A stretch of DNA of 7,594 nucleotides from an uncultured Prevotella sp. (GTDB lineage: Bacteria; Bacteroidota; Bacteroidia; Bacteroidales; Bacteroidaceae): positions 1-7,594 of the forward strand of contig CALCHM010000075.1 in the NCBI GenBank assembly GCA_937901345.1, given 5' to 3'. The position numbers and the translations under genes were made by a program. Numbering within the stretch: position 1 is the first letter of the stretch; each line of letters opens with the position of its first letter. The notes beneath the pieces are model-generated. The model searched no databases. It saw only the letters and a list, made by a program, of their open reading frames with translations, and had not been told where the DNA came from. Shown here in pieces: positions 1-6,571 of this stretch.

Positions 1-89
1 TACGAGGAGGAGGAAGACCGAGTTAGCGAGGTCAAGTGCCCAAAGGGCGGAGGGGGCTGTGGTATTGGGTTAAATCCTATATTATTGCC
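1..89. repeat. Partial copy (one arm) of a MITE-like palindromic element
   Basis: This is one inverted arm of the element found complete at 6572-6797, cut by the left edge of the window. Read on the minus strand from 89 it shows the same ordered blocks: the boundary box GGCAATAATATAGGA (89-75), a TTnACCC box, the box ACAGCCCCCTCCGC, a hairpin GCCC-TTT-GGGC (38-48), and a second, weaker hairpin GACC...GGTC (16-33) whose loop keeps the CTAACT core. The first hairpin is identical in sequence to the one in the left arm at 6614-6624. The rest of the element should lie to the left of the window. It sits 47 bp beyond the stop codon of the FAD-dependent dehydrogenase, so it is intergenic at least on that side. 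Confidence 0.75.
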
Positions 90-136
90 CTTTATTTTAA
101 GGTCAGACTTACTTGGTCACTCCATCAGTGAGCAAG

Positions 137-1765
137 TTACCGGCAAGTTGTGCATCCGCTTGCCGCTTCTGCACAGCGTTCGCCATCGACTGCCGCGCTG
201 ACAATGCCACCTGCATATCCAGCACCTTCGCCACAGGGATAAAGACCTTCAAGGCGGATGTGTGCTAGGGTTTCGCCATTACGAGGTATGCGTACGGGTG
301 CTGAGGTGCGTGTTTCGGTAGCAATGAGTTGCGCTTCGTTGGTCAAGAATCCGCGACTGCGCTGTCCGAAGATCTGAAATCCCTCAGCCAAACGGGTGGT
401 GACAAACTTAGGCATCCAGAAATGCAACGGAGACGCAATGAGTCCTGGCGAGTAACTTGTGGCAGGCAAATCTGCCGATAGTTTGCGATTTACAAAATCG
501 TGCATGCGCTGTGCGGGGGCTGTTTGACGACGATTGCCTTGAATCCAGCAGGCGCGTTCAAGCGCTTCTTGGAAATACATCATGCGCAACGGATTTTCAG
601 CATCCTTAAAATCCTTGCGCTGGGTAGCAAAGGCGTCGTCTTGAAAGGCTTCTTGCATAAAGGGATGGAGTTCGCCATCGAGGTCTTCTAAGCGTGTTTC
701 TACTACCATGCCCGAATTGCTCCAAGCCGTGTTGCGCGTGGAGGGACTCATGCCGTTGACCACTAATTGCTCGGGTCCACTTGCCGCTGGAACGACCACA
801 CCACCAGGACACATGCAGAAACTATACACTCCACGACCGCCACATTGCGCCACATAACTGTATTCCGCAGCAGGGAGATATTTTCCGCGACCTTCGCGAT
901 TGTGATACTGCAATTGGTCGATGAGGTGGGAAGGGTGTTCCAAACGCACTCCTACGGCAATGCCTTTCGCCTCGAGTTCTATGCCTGAAGCGTGTAGATA
1001 GCGATAAACGTCGCGTGCGGAGTGTCCGGTTGCTAGAATTACAGGCCCCTGAAAACTGCGTCCGTCGGCTGTTGCTACGCCAACCACCTTTTCCCCACCT
1101 TGCACCAACAGTCGGTCTACGCGAGTGTTGAAGTGCACCTCGCCACCGCTTCGGCGAATTTGCTCACGCATATTTTCGATGATACGCGGAAGGCGGTCGG
1201 TGCCAATATGTGGATGGGCATCCACAAGAATGTCTGTCGAAGCGCCATGTTGGCAAAAGACGCGGAGAATCTTCTCTACATTTCCACGCTTTTTCGAGCG
1301 GGTGAAGAGTTTTCCGTCTGAATAGGCTCCCGCACCGCCTTCGCCAAAGGAGTAGTTGCTTTCGCTGTCCACAATGTGCTCGCGACTGATGCGCGCAATG
1401 TCTTTACGGCGTTCGTGAACGTCTTTACCGCGTTCTAAGACAATGGGACGCTTGCCCAATTCAATTAGGCGAAGTGCAGCAAAAAGTCCGCCAGGTCCTG
1501 CTCCCACAATAATTACGGGCGCAGCACCTTCCACGTTAGGATAGTCTATGGGGGCAAAATCCAAGGTGGGTGGTTCTTCGTTAACGTAAACATCTACGGT
1601 GAGATTCACGTAAATGGTACGTTGGCGTGCATCGATGCTACGTTTGCGCACCTTGACGGCAGTCACACTTTTGGGATTCACCGCCAGTTCGCGTGCAAGA
1701 TATTTTCGGAGTTCCGCCTCTTGTGCAGCCACTGCGGGAAGCACGCGGAGAGAAAGGGTCTTCAT
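137..1765 (-). CDS. FAD-dependent dehydrogenase, COG2509-type NAD(P)/FAD oxidoreductase
   Basis: The 542-residue protein is predicted cytosolic, with no signal peptide or membrane segment. Residues 1-65 form a charged N-terminal domain (about 'RVLPAVAAQEAELRKYLARE') typical of this uncharacterised flavoprotein family. A Rossmann FAD site follows: VIIVGAGPGG at 84-93, with the ribose-binding acidic residue E111 in VLERG. Family-typical motifs are GEGGAGAYSDGKLFTR (141-156), VILATGHSARD (242-252), SFCMCPGG (315-322), and the C-terminal FAD-contacting segment GLYPCGEGAGYAGG (507-520) followed by SAAVDG. The substrate and reaction are unknown for the family, so I give no gene symbol. The last residues, GCTTCR, add a CxxC pair (C538, C541). 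The start at 1765 is the first ATG and leaves a normal N-terminus; the leader is A/T-rich without a Shine-Dalgarno. It lies 102 bp after thrA in the same direction and has no recognisable promoter of its own, so read-through from thrA is possible. Confidence 0.9.
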   Translation of the reverse strand: MKTLSLRVLPAVAAQEAELRKYLARELAVNPKSVTAVKVRKRSIDARQRTIYVNLTVDVYVNEEPPTLDFAPIDYPNVEGAAPVIIVGAGPGGLFAALRLIELGKRPIVLERGKDVHERRKDIARISREHIVDSESNYSFGEGGAGAYSDGKLFTRSKKRGNVEKILRVFCQHGASTDILVDAHPHIGTDRLPRIIENMREQIRRSGGEVHFNTRVDRLLVQGGEKVVGVATADGRSFQGPVILATGHSARDVYRYLHASGIELEAKGIAVGVRLEHPSHLIDQLQYHNREGRGKYLPAAEYSYVAQCGGRGVYSFCMCPGGVVVPAASGPEQLVVNGMSPSTRNTAWSNSGMVVETRLEDLDGELHPFMQEAFQDDAFATQRKDFKDAENPLRMMYFQEALERACWIQGNRRQTAPAQRMHDFVNRKLSADLPATSYSPGLIASPLHFWMPKFVTTRLAEGFQIFGQRSRGFLTNEAQLIATETRTSAPVRIPRNGETLAHIRLEGLYPCGEGAGYAGGIVSAAVDGERCAEAASGCTTCR

Positions 1766-1771
1766 AGGAAA

Positions 1772-1853
1772 TGAAAAATAAGAAATAAGAAAGGAGAAAT
1801 GCGTTGACCATGCGGAGAGTTATGCGCCAGCACACTTCTCCTTTCTCCTTTCT
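1772..1853 (-). terminator. Possible terminator or long-range hairpin between thrA and the oxidoreductase gene
   Basis: On the minus-strand transcript, AGAAAGGAGAAA (from 1853-1842) can pair over 12 bp with TTTCTCCTTTCT (from 1799-1788). The second arm is followed directly by a U-rich stretch (TATTTCTTATTTTTC). The arrangement resembles an intrinsic terminator after thrA, but the loop is about 42 nt and the stem is A-U rich. The first arm lies inside a 7-bp tandem repeat, so several registers of pairing are possible. It could instead be a leader structure of the oxidoreductase gene, whose ATG is only 22 nt from the second arm. Confidence 0.35.
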
Positions 1854-1861
1854 CCTTTCTC
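1836..1861. repeat. 7-bp tandem repeat (TTTCTCC type, about 3.7 copies)
   Basis: A pyrimidine-only run on the plus strand repeats TTCTCCT with a perfect 7-bp period over 26 bp, immediately after the tandem thrA stop codons (TAATAA read on the minus strand). One further diverged inverted copy, AGAAAGGAGAA, lies at 1788-1798. It is a short simple-sequence tract that could vary in copy number. The unit length is not a multiple of three and it lies outside any real gene. Confidence 0.8.
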
Positions 1862-1867
1862 ATTTTA

Positions 1868-4297
1868 TTAAATATTCGACACGCGCAATACATCGGCAAA
1901 TACACCTGCTGCCGTCACTGCCGCACCTGCACCGTAACCCTGGATGAGCATGGGATATTCGCGGTAGCGTTCGGTGTTGAGCAAGATGATATTGTTAGAA
2001 CCCTCAAGGTCGTAGAAGGGGTGGCCAAGGGGAATTTCGCGCAAACTAACCTTACCCTTTCCGTCTGCCCATTCTGCTACGAAGCGCCAACGCTTGTTTT
2101 CGCTCACAAGGCGCTTACGTTCTGCCTCAAATTGGGCATCGAGGGCGGGAAGACCTGCCCAGAATTCGTCGATCGTGCCGTCAAAGAGCGATGCGGGGAT
2201 GAAGAGGTTCTTTTCAATCTCATCCGCATCTACGCGATAACCACTTTCGCGTGCCAAGATGGTGATTTTACGAATCACGTCCTTGCCCGAGAGGTCAATA
2301 CGGGGGTCGGGTTCGCTATACCCCGCTTCTTTCGCAAGTTGTACGGCCTTGCTGAGGGGGATGTCTTCAGAAAGTGTGTTGAAAACAAAGTTCAGCGTAC
2401 CGCTCAATACGGCTTCGATACGCAAAATCTTGTCGCCCGAAGCACGGAGGTCATTTATCGTGTTGATGATGGGGAGTCCAGCACCTACGTTTGTTTCAAA
2501 GAGGTATTTCACACCGCGTTCGCGGGCCAAATGCTTCAAGTGTTCGTAGTTGTCGTAGTTAGACGATGCCGCCACCTTGTTTGCCGCCACTACCGAAACG
2601 TTCGCACTGAGCAAGCGTCCGTATTGTGCTGCAACTTCTTCGCTTGCTGTGCAGTCCACAAATACGGAGTTGAAGATGTTCATCTCCAAAATTTCGTCAA
2701 CCATACGTTCTACGCCACCTTCCTTTCCGCTTTCGGCAAGGATTTCTTTGTAGCGTGCGGGGTCAATGCCTTCGCGAGAGAATGCTGCCTTTGTGCGCCC
2801 ACAAACACCTACGAGATTCACTTTCAGTCCGCGTTCTTCCATGAGCATCTGGCGTTGTGCTGCCAATTGCTGGAGCAGACTGCCGCCAACAGTACCCGTG
2901 CCACACAAAAAGACATTCAACTCCTCGTGCTGGCTAAGAAAGAAACTGTCGTGGAGCACGTTGAGCGCCTTGCGCAACTGATGCTTTTCTACCACGAAGG
3001 AAATGTTCATCTCCAATGCGCCTTGCGACATGGCACAGATGCTGATACCATTCTTGCCCAACACGGTGAAGAGTTTGCCCGCTGTGCCGGAATGTTGCTT
3101 CATGCGTTCGCCAACTACGGCAACGGTAGCCAATCCGTCTTGCTTGCTCGTGTGGTGCATGGCTCCGTCTTGAATTTCCTTTTCAAATTCCTTGTCGAGC
3201 AACTGACACGCCTTTTCGGCATCCTGTGTGGTGACACAAAGCGAAGTGCTCGTTTCTGAAGACGTCTGTGCTACCATGAAGACGCTGATGCCGCCCTTAG
3301 CGAGTGTGGCAAAGATACGACGGTTCACACCTACAACCCCTACCATTGACAAACCGCTCACCGTGACGAGTGACATTTCGTTTACTGATGAAATACCACG
3401 GATGGGACTCTTGCTGCTTTCCGCCTTGGCGTGAATCACACTGCCCTTCGCTGTGGGGTTGAGCGTATTCTTGATGTAAATGGGAATGTTCTTTACACAG
3501 ACTGGATAGATTGTGGGCGGATACACCACTTTTGCACCGAAGTTGCAGAGTTCCATCGCTTCACCATAGGTCAATTCTTTAATGGTATAAGCTGTAGGAA
3601 TCACGCGAGGGTCGGCGGTCATAAACCCGTCTACGTCCGTCCAAATTTCGAGGGCTTCAGCGTTGAGAGCTGCAGCAAGAATGGCTGCTGTAAAGTCCGA
3701 ACCTCCGCGACCGAGGTTGGTTGTAGCACCCGTCGTGGCATCCGTAGCGATGAAACCACCCATAACGGCAATGCCTTGGTGACCGGTGAAGGTGTCAAGA
3801 ATATTTTTGTTCGTCAAGTCGTAATCAATCAAGTGTTTTACGCCTTGGCGATTGGTCTTAAAGAGGGTGCGACTGTCGTAGTGTTTGGCATCGTTGATAA
3901 ATGTGGCAACGATGAGCGACGAGAGGCGTTCGCCAAATGCGACGATGGCATCTGCCGTCTTTTCTGTCAAGTCTTGGATGAGACAAACACCGTGAAGAAT
4001 GCTGCGCAAGTCGTGGAAGAGCGATTCCATGTGCTTCATCAGTTCGGCCTGCTTCTCTTCTTCAATTTCCGCCTTTACAAGGTCTAAGTGACGGCGAATG
4101 ATGGCATCGAGATCGCCCATATAGGCAATGTCACCCGTTGCCGCACGCTTACCAAGGGCGATAAGTTTGTCCGTAATACCTCCAAGCGCTGAAACTACGA
4201 TAATCAAAGGTTGGTCAGCATTTTCAGCAATGCTCTTTATGTTGTGTAATCCAGTGACAGAACCTACTGAGGAACCGCCAAATTTAAGTACTTTCAT
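1868..4297 (-). CDS. thrA: Bifunctional aspartokinase I/homoserine dehydrogenase I
   Basis: The 809-residue cytosolic enzyme carries out the first and third steps from aspartate towards threonine, isoleucine and methionine: ATP phosphorylation of aspartate, and NAD(P)H reduction of aspartate semialdehyde to homoserine. The kinase half has KFGGSS (5-10), GERLSS (122-127), NLGRGGSDFTA (194-204), WTDVDG (219-224) and NFGAKVVYP (252-260). Two ACT-type regulatory domains occupy about 308-448, with QTSSETSTS and SQGALEMNIS segments as in threonine-inhibited enzymes. The dehydrogenase half has the dinucleotide site GTGTVG (466-471), VVAANK (569-574), ETNVGAGLP (601-609) and the catalytic-region segment DPRIDLSGKDVIRK (664-677). 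Length matches E. coli ThrA/MetL (about 810-820). The frame stays open upstream to a TTG at 4378, but that extension only translates a 9-bp repeat; the ATG at 4297 starts the conserved MKVLKFGGSS. Feedback inhibition by threonine is inferred from family and ACT domains. The gene lies 89 bp after the glycosidase-like gene. Confidence 0.97.
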   Translation of the reverse strand: MKVLKFGGSSVGSVTGLHNIKSIAENADQPLIIVVSALGGITDKLIALGKRAATGDIAYMGDLDAIIRRHLDLVKAEIEEEKQAELMKHMESLFHDLRSILHGVCLIQDLTEKTADAIVAFGERLSSLIVATFINDAKHYDSRTLFKTNRQGVKHLIDYDLTNKNILDTFTGHQGIAVMGGFIATDATTGATTNLGRGGSDFTAAILAAALNAEALEIWTDVDGFMTADPRVIPTAYTIKELTYGEAMELCNFGAKVVYPPTIYPVCVKNIPIYIKNTLNPTAKGSVIHAKAESSKSPIRGISSVNEMSLVTVSGLSMVGVVGVNRRIFATLAKGGISVFMVAQTSSETSTSLCVTTQDAEKACQLLDKEFEKEIQDGAMHHTSKQDGLATVAVVGERMKQHSGTAGKLFTVLGKNGISICAMSQGALEMNISFVVEKHQLRKALNVLHDSFFLSQHEELNVFLCGTGTVGGSLLQQLAAQRQMLMEERGLKVNLVGVCGRTKAAFSREGIDPARYKEILAESGKEGGVERMVDEILEMNIFNSVFVDCTASEEVAAQYGRLLSANVSVVAANKVAASSNYDNYEHLKHLARERGVKYLFETNVGAGLPIINTINDLRASGDKILRIEAVLSGTLNFVFNTLSEDIPLSKAVQLAKEAGYSEPDPRIDLSGKDVIRKITILARESGYRVDADEIEKNLFIPASLFDGTIDEFWAGLPALDAQFEAERKRLVSENKRWRFVAEWADGKGKVSLREIPLGHPFYDLEGSNNIILLNTERYREYPMLIQGYGAGAAVTAAGVFADVLRVSNI

Positions 4298-4332
4298 AAT
4301 CAGTTTTTGTTTTTGTGATTGTAATCTAAAAC

Positions 4333-4377
4333 ATCTAGAATATCTAGAGCATCTAGAGTATCTAGAACTTCTAGACA
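4333..4377. repeat. Five tandem 9-bp TCTAGA repeats in the thrA leader
   Basis: ATCTAGANN occurs at 4333, 4342, 4351 and 4360, with a fifth unit TTCTAGACA at 4369, in an exact 9-bp period. Every unit centres on the 6-bp palindrome TCTAGA; the two variable bases follow it (AT, GC, GT, AC, CA). The repeat fills most of the 89-bp gap between the stop codon of the glycosidase-like gene (4387) and the thrA start (4297). No Bacteroidota -7 box is seen in this gap. The array could be a slippage-prone spacer, a cluster of protein-binding sites, or a small hairpin-forming leader; the sequence does not decide. Confidence 0.85.
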
Positions 4378-4386
4378 ATTCAGTTC

Positions 4387-5880
4387 CTATAATTTCACCT
4401 TACACTTCACCGCCTTGCTCTCATTCTGAAGTCGGTCGAGGGCGGTCACGACGTAGGTGTATTTTGTAGTGCCGTCTTGATAGGGGAGTCGGTACATGGT
4501 CTTGTTCGTTATCGCTACAATCTTCTTCGGATTGTTAAGATCAATCTTTTCCTTCTTGCCAAAGCGATAGATGACGTAAGAATGTGCCTTGTCCAATTCT
4601 TGTTTTGCCGAAGGTGCGGTCCAGAAGAGGTAGTAACCATCAGGCATCCACATGTCCTTCAGTTTCTTTACCTTCTTGGGTGCCTTGTCGTCCAGGAATG
4701 GCATGAGGGGTTGAAGGGCGGGAGTGGCATGATAGTTGTAGGCCAATTGTGACGCATACCCACCTTCATTGCGTACAACGGCTGCGCTATACCACAGACA
4801 AGAACCTACGACGTTGGGCAATTCGCGCTGCAGGCGGAACTTTTCTGCCATTTGGTTTTGTTCCGGACGCTTCAAGTCGGCTGCCTTAACGGTGCGTTCT
4901 ACATCTTGCCCGATAACTAAGGGTCGGTTTCCTGCATAGCGCGACCACCAACTGATGAGTTCATCATAGTCGGCCGCCTTATGCCCAATTTCCCAATAAA
5001 TCTGGGGTACGTTATAATCTACCCATCCTTGGTTGATCCAATAGATGATGTCGGCATAGAGGTCGTCATAATTCTGCAAACCGTTGGTCTTACTGCCAAT
5101 AAGTTTGCTACCCTCCTTAGCGTTGTGGTAGATGCCGAAAGGACTTACGCCAAACTTCACCCAGGGTTTCGTACGGTGAATAGTTTTCGAGAGCTTTTCA
5201 ATAAAGCAATTTACGTTGTAGCGGCGCCAATCGTTGCGATCTTTAAAACCATTGCTATACAAGGTAAAAGTGACATCATCTGGAATTTGGCGCCCTGCTT
5301 CGGGATAAGGGTAGAAATAGTCGTCAATATGGAGTCCGTCGATGTCGTAACGCTTCACAATGTCTTCAGCAATCATGCAGATGTAGTCATGATTTTCTGG
5401 CAAACCGGGGTCGAAAATCAAGAGGTCGCCATAACTGAAGAAACGCTCTGGATTTTGCACATAAGGGTGTGTTACCGCCAATTCCGTCGTGCCCTTTGTC
5501 TTTGCGCGGAAGGGGTTAATCCAAGCGTGGAGTTCCATGTTGCGTTTGTGACACTCTTCCACCATCCATGCCAAGGGGTCCCAATATGGCGAAGGTGTCT
5601 GCCCTTGTTTGCCTGTCAAGAAACGTGACCAAGGTTCGTAAGGACTCTCATAAAGCGCATCGGCTTCGCCACGAACTTGAAACATAATGGTGTTGATTCC
5701 GCAAGCTGCCAACGTGTTTAACTGGTTGGTTAAGTTGGCTTGCATTTGGTGGCGACTCATTCCTTGAAATTGCCCATTGATAATCTGAATCCATGCTCCG
5801 CGAAATTCGCGTTTCGGAGCGTCTTGCCCAAATACCACGAGGGGAAGGAATGTAAGAAGATAGAAGAAAAATCTTTTCAT
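4387..5880 (-). CDS. Exported glycosyl hydrolase-like family 10 (GHL10/DUF187) protein
   Basis: The 497-residue precursor has a Sec signal peptide: MKRFFFYLLTFLPLVVFG, with likely signal peptidase I cleavage after G18 and no lipobox cysteine. The mature protein is therefore predicted in the periplasm or at the surface. A TIM-barrel of the GHL10 family (PF02638, related to Bacillus YngK) spans about 23-385, with KREFRGAWIQ (23-32), FQVRGEADALY (67-77), HAWINPFR (118-125), DIDGLHIDDYFYP (179-191), KFGVSPFGIY (242-251) and QIYWE (293-297). About 402-497 look like a fibronectin-III-type beta-sandwich. A role on cell-envelope or other polysaccharide is inferred; the substrate is unknown and no carbohydrate-use genes are adjacent. 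The frame opens at an ATG at 5994, but that extension is non-hydrophobic and overlaps the likely promoter. The ATG at 5880 puts the signal peptide at the N-terminus, preceded by an A-rich ACAAA. Confidence 0.93.
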   Translation of the reverse strand: MKRFFFYLLTFLPLVVFGQDAPKREFRGAWIQIINGQFQGMSRHQMQANLTNQLNTLAACGINTIMFQVRGEADALYESPYEPWSRFLTGKQGQTPSPYWDPLAWMVEECHKRNMELHAWINPFRAKTKGTTELAVTHPYVQNPERFFSYGDLLIFDPGLPENHDYICMIAEDIVKRYDIDGLHIDDYFYPYPEAGRQIPDDVTFTLYSNGFKDRNDWRRYNVNCFIEKLSKTIHRTKPWVKFGVSPFGIYHNAKEGSKLIGSKTNGLQNYDDLYADIIYWINQGWVDYNVPQIYWEIGHKAADYDELISWWSRYAGNRPLVIGQDVERTVKAADLKRPEQNQMAEKFRLQRELPNVVGSCLWYSAAVVRNEGGYASQLAYNYHATPALQPLMPFLDDKAPKKVKKLKDMWMPDGYYLFWTAPSAKQELDKAHSYVIYRFGKKEKIDLNNPKKIVAITNKTMYRLPYQDGTTKYTYVVTALDRLQNESKAVKCKVKL

Positions 5881-5964
5881 TTTGTTCGCTAAGTTCTCTA
5901 AAATAAAACATCGTGAAAGGCATTTGCGACCTTCCACGCCTTTTGTGTTGGTTTTAAAACGCCC

Positions 5965-5995
5965 CAAAGTTAATGCTTTTTCACGTTTTGGCATA
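5965..5995 (-). promoter_or_regulatory. Likely Bacteroidota promoter of the GHL10 gene
   Basis: On the minus strand TAACTTTG (5972-5965) fits the phylum's -7 consensus TAnnTTTG exactly. TATG (5995-5992) lies 19 bp upstream where the -33 box TTTG is expected and matches three of four bases. Transcription would start near 5958, giving a leader of roughly 78 nt. A small dyad, TAGGA-AA-TCCTA (6015-6026), lies just upstream and could be an operator, though nothing else supports that. Confidence 0.55.
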
Positions 5996-6102
5996 CACCG
6001 CCCTTTAATAATTTTAGGAAATCCTACCGCAAACCGCTTGGTTCAGATAATTTAGTGACCTACTCCCTTATTGGTAAACGTGACACGACTGTTGGTATGT
6101 AA

Positions 6103-6137
6103 CACAAAAAACACCCTCTTGCAGCTACGCAAAGGGG
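6103..6137 (-). terminator. Intrinsic terminator candidate, minus strand
   Basis: Reading the minus strand, CCCCTTTGC (6137-6129) and GCAAGAGGG (6122-6114) form a 9-position stem with one C-A mismatch and one U-G wobble around a 6-nt loop. The stem is followed two bases later by six uridines (6111-6106). It would stop transcripts coming from the tandem-repeat array at 6212-6463 or from further upstream. No recognisable gene lies immediately before it, which suggests that either the array is transcribed or the hairpin insulates the GHL10 gene. Confidence 0.5.
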
Positions 6138-6190
6138 CGTTTCTGGGACGTAGATGAGGTTCCCTGGTTTCAGAAAAGGTCATTGTACCG

Positions 6191-6463
6191 GTGAAAATGG
6201 TTCTAATTATCGTGAAAATGCATTTTCTATTTGGAAATCGGTCCTTTCGCAAGGTAAAAATGCATTTTCTTTTTTCGCAACCATTTTTACGTAGGGTGAA
6301 AATGCATTTTCTATTTGGAAATTGGCACTCTCGTAAGGTAAAAATGCTTTTTCTTTTTTCGCAACCATTTTTATGTAGGGTGAAAATGCATTTTCTATTT
6401 GGAAATCGGCACCCTCGCAAGGTGAAAATGCTTTTTCCGTTTTTCGCAATCATTTTCACGATT
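6191..6463. repeat. Array of 42-bp half-repeats (84-bp unit, three copies) with central palindromes
   Basis: Three 84-bp units start at 6212, 6296 and 6380. Each has an A half (GTGAAAATGCATTTTCTATT...) and a B half (GTAAAAATGCWTTTTC... then TTTTTCGCAACCATTTTTAC). The AAAATGC core begins at 6215, 6257, 6299, 6341, 6383 and 6425, exactly 42 bp apart. A half-core, GTGAAAATGG, stands 21 bp before the first. A-half cores are the perfect 14-bp palindrome GAAAATGCATTTTC. Each B half also holds an inverted repeat, GTAAAAATG/CATTTTTAC, separated by about 19 nt; in the last unit both arms change together to GTGAAAATG/CATTTTCAC. Since 42 is a multiple of three, long open frames appear on both strands with 14-residue periods. 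I regard these as by-products rather than genes. Confidence 0.9.
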
Positions 6464-6571
6464 TTTACAAGTTGTCTCGGGAATGTTTTTGAATCATTTG
6501 CGATTCACGCAATTTGTTTCCCAAAGCAAAACAAGAGGCACAAAGAAACCACTCTCATCTCGAATAAAAAT
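6464..6571. other. Intergenic stretch without a gene
   Basis: I see no coding signature, RNA gene or promoter consensus here. The only structure is a small hairpin TGAATC-ATTTGC-GATTCA (6490-6507), which may be enclosed by GGGAA (6479-6483) pairing with TTCCC (6518-6522). It separates the 42-bp array from the MITE-like element. Confidence 0.5.

Noticed and set aside
117..131. Hairpin TCACT/AGTGA just after the oxidoreductase stop as a terminator
   Set aside because: Only five base pairs and no adjacent U-tract on the minus strand; too weak to call.
2021..3259. 412-residue plus-strand frame opposite thrA
   Set aside because: It is an antisense shadow of the strongly conserved aspartokinase/homoserine dehydrogenase, with no recognisable domain and cysteine/phenylalanine-rich low-likelihood composition.
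3431..4087. 218-residue plus-strand frame opposite the kinase domain
   Set aside because: Antisense shadow of thrA without family motifs or promoter.
4298..4378. 27-residue N-terminal extension of thrA
   Set aside because: It would start at TTG, translates only the 9-bp repeat (serine/arginine rich) and precedes the conserved MKVLKFGGSS start.
4981..5628. 215-residue plus-strand frame opposite the GHL10 gene
   Set aside because: Antisense shadow of a gene whose own strand shows a signal peptide and a full domain.
5881..5994. 38-residue N-terminal extension of the GHL10 protein
   Set aside because: It would bury the signal peptide and overlaps the likely promoter -7 and -33 boxes.
6052..6459. 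135-residue minus-strand reading frame over the same array
   Set aside because: It has a GTG start inside the repeat, the same by-product 14-residue period, and an intrinsic-terminator candidate lies inside its 3' half.
6191..6463. CRISPR array
   Set aside because: The repeats are contiguous 42-bp units without unique spacers, and no cas gene is present.
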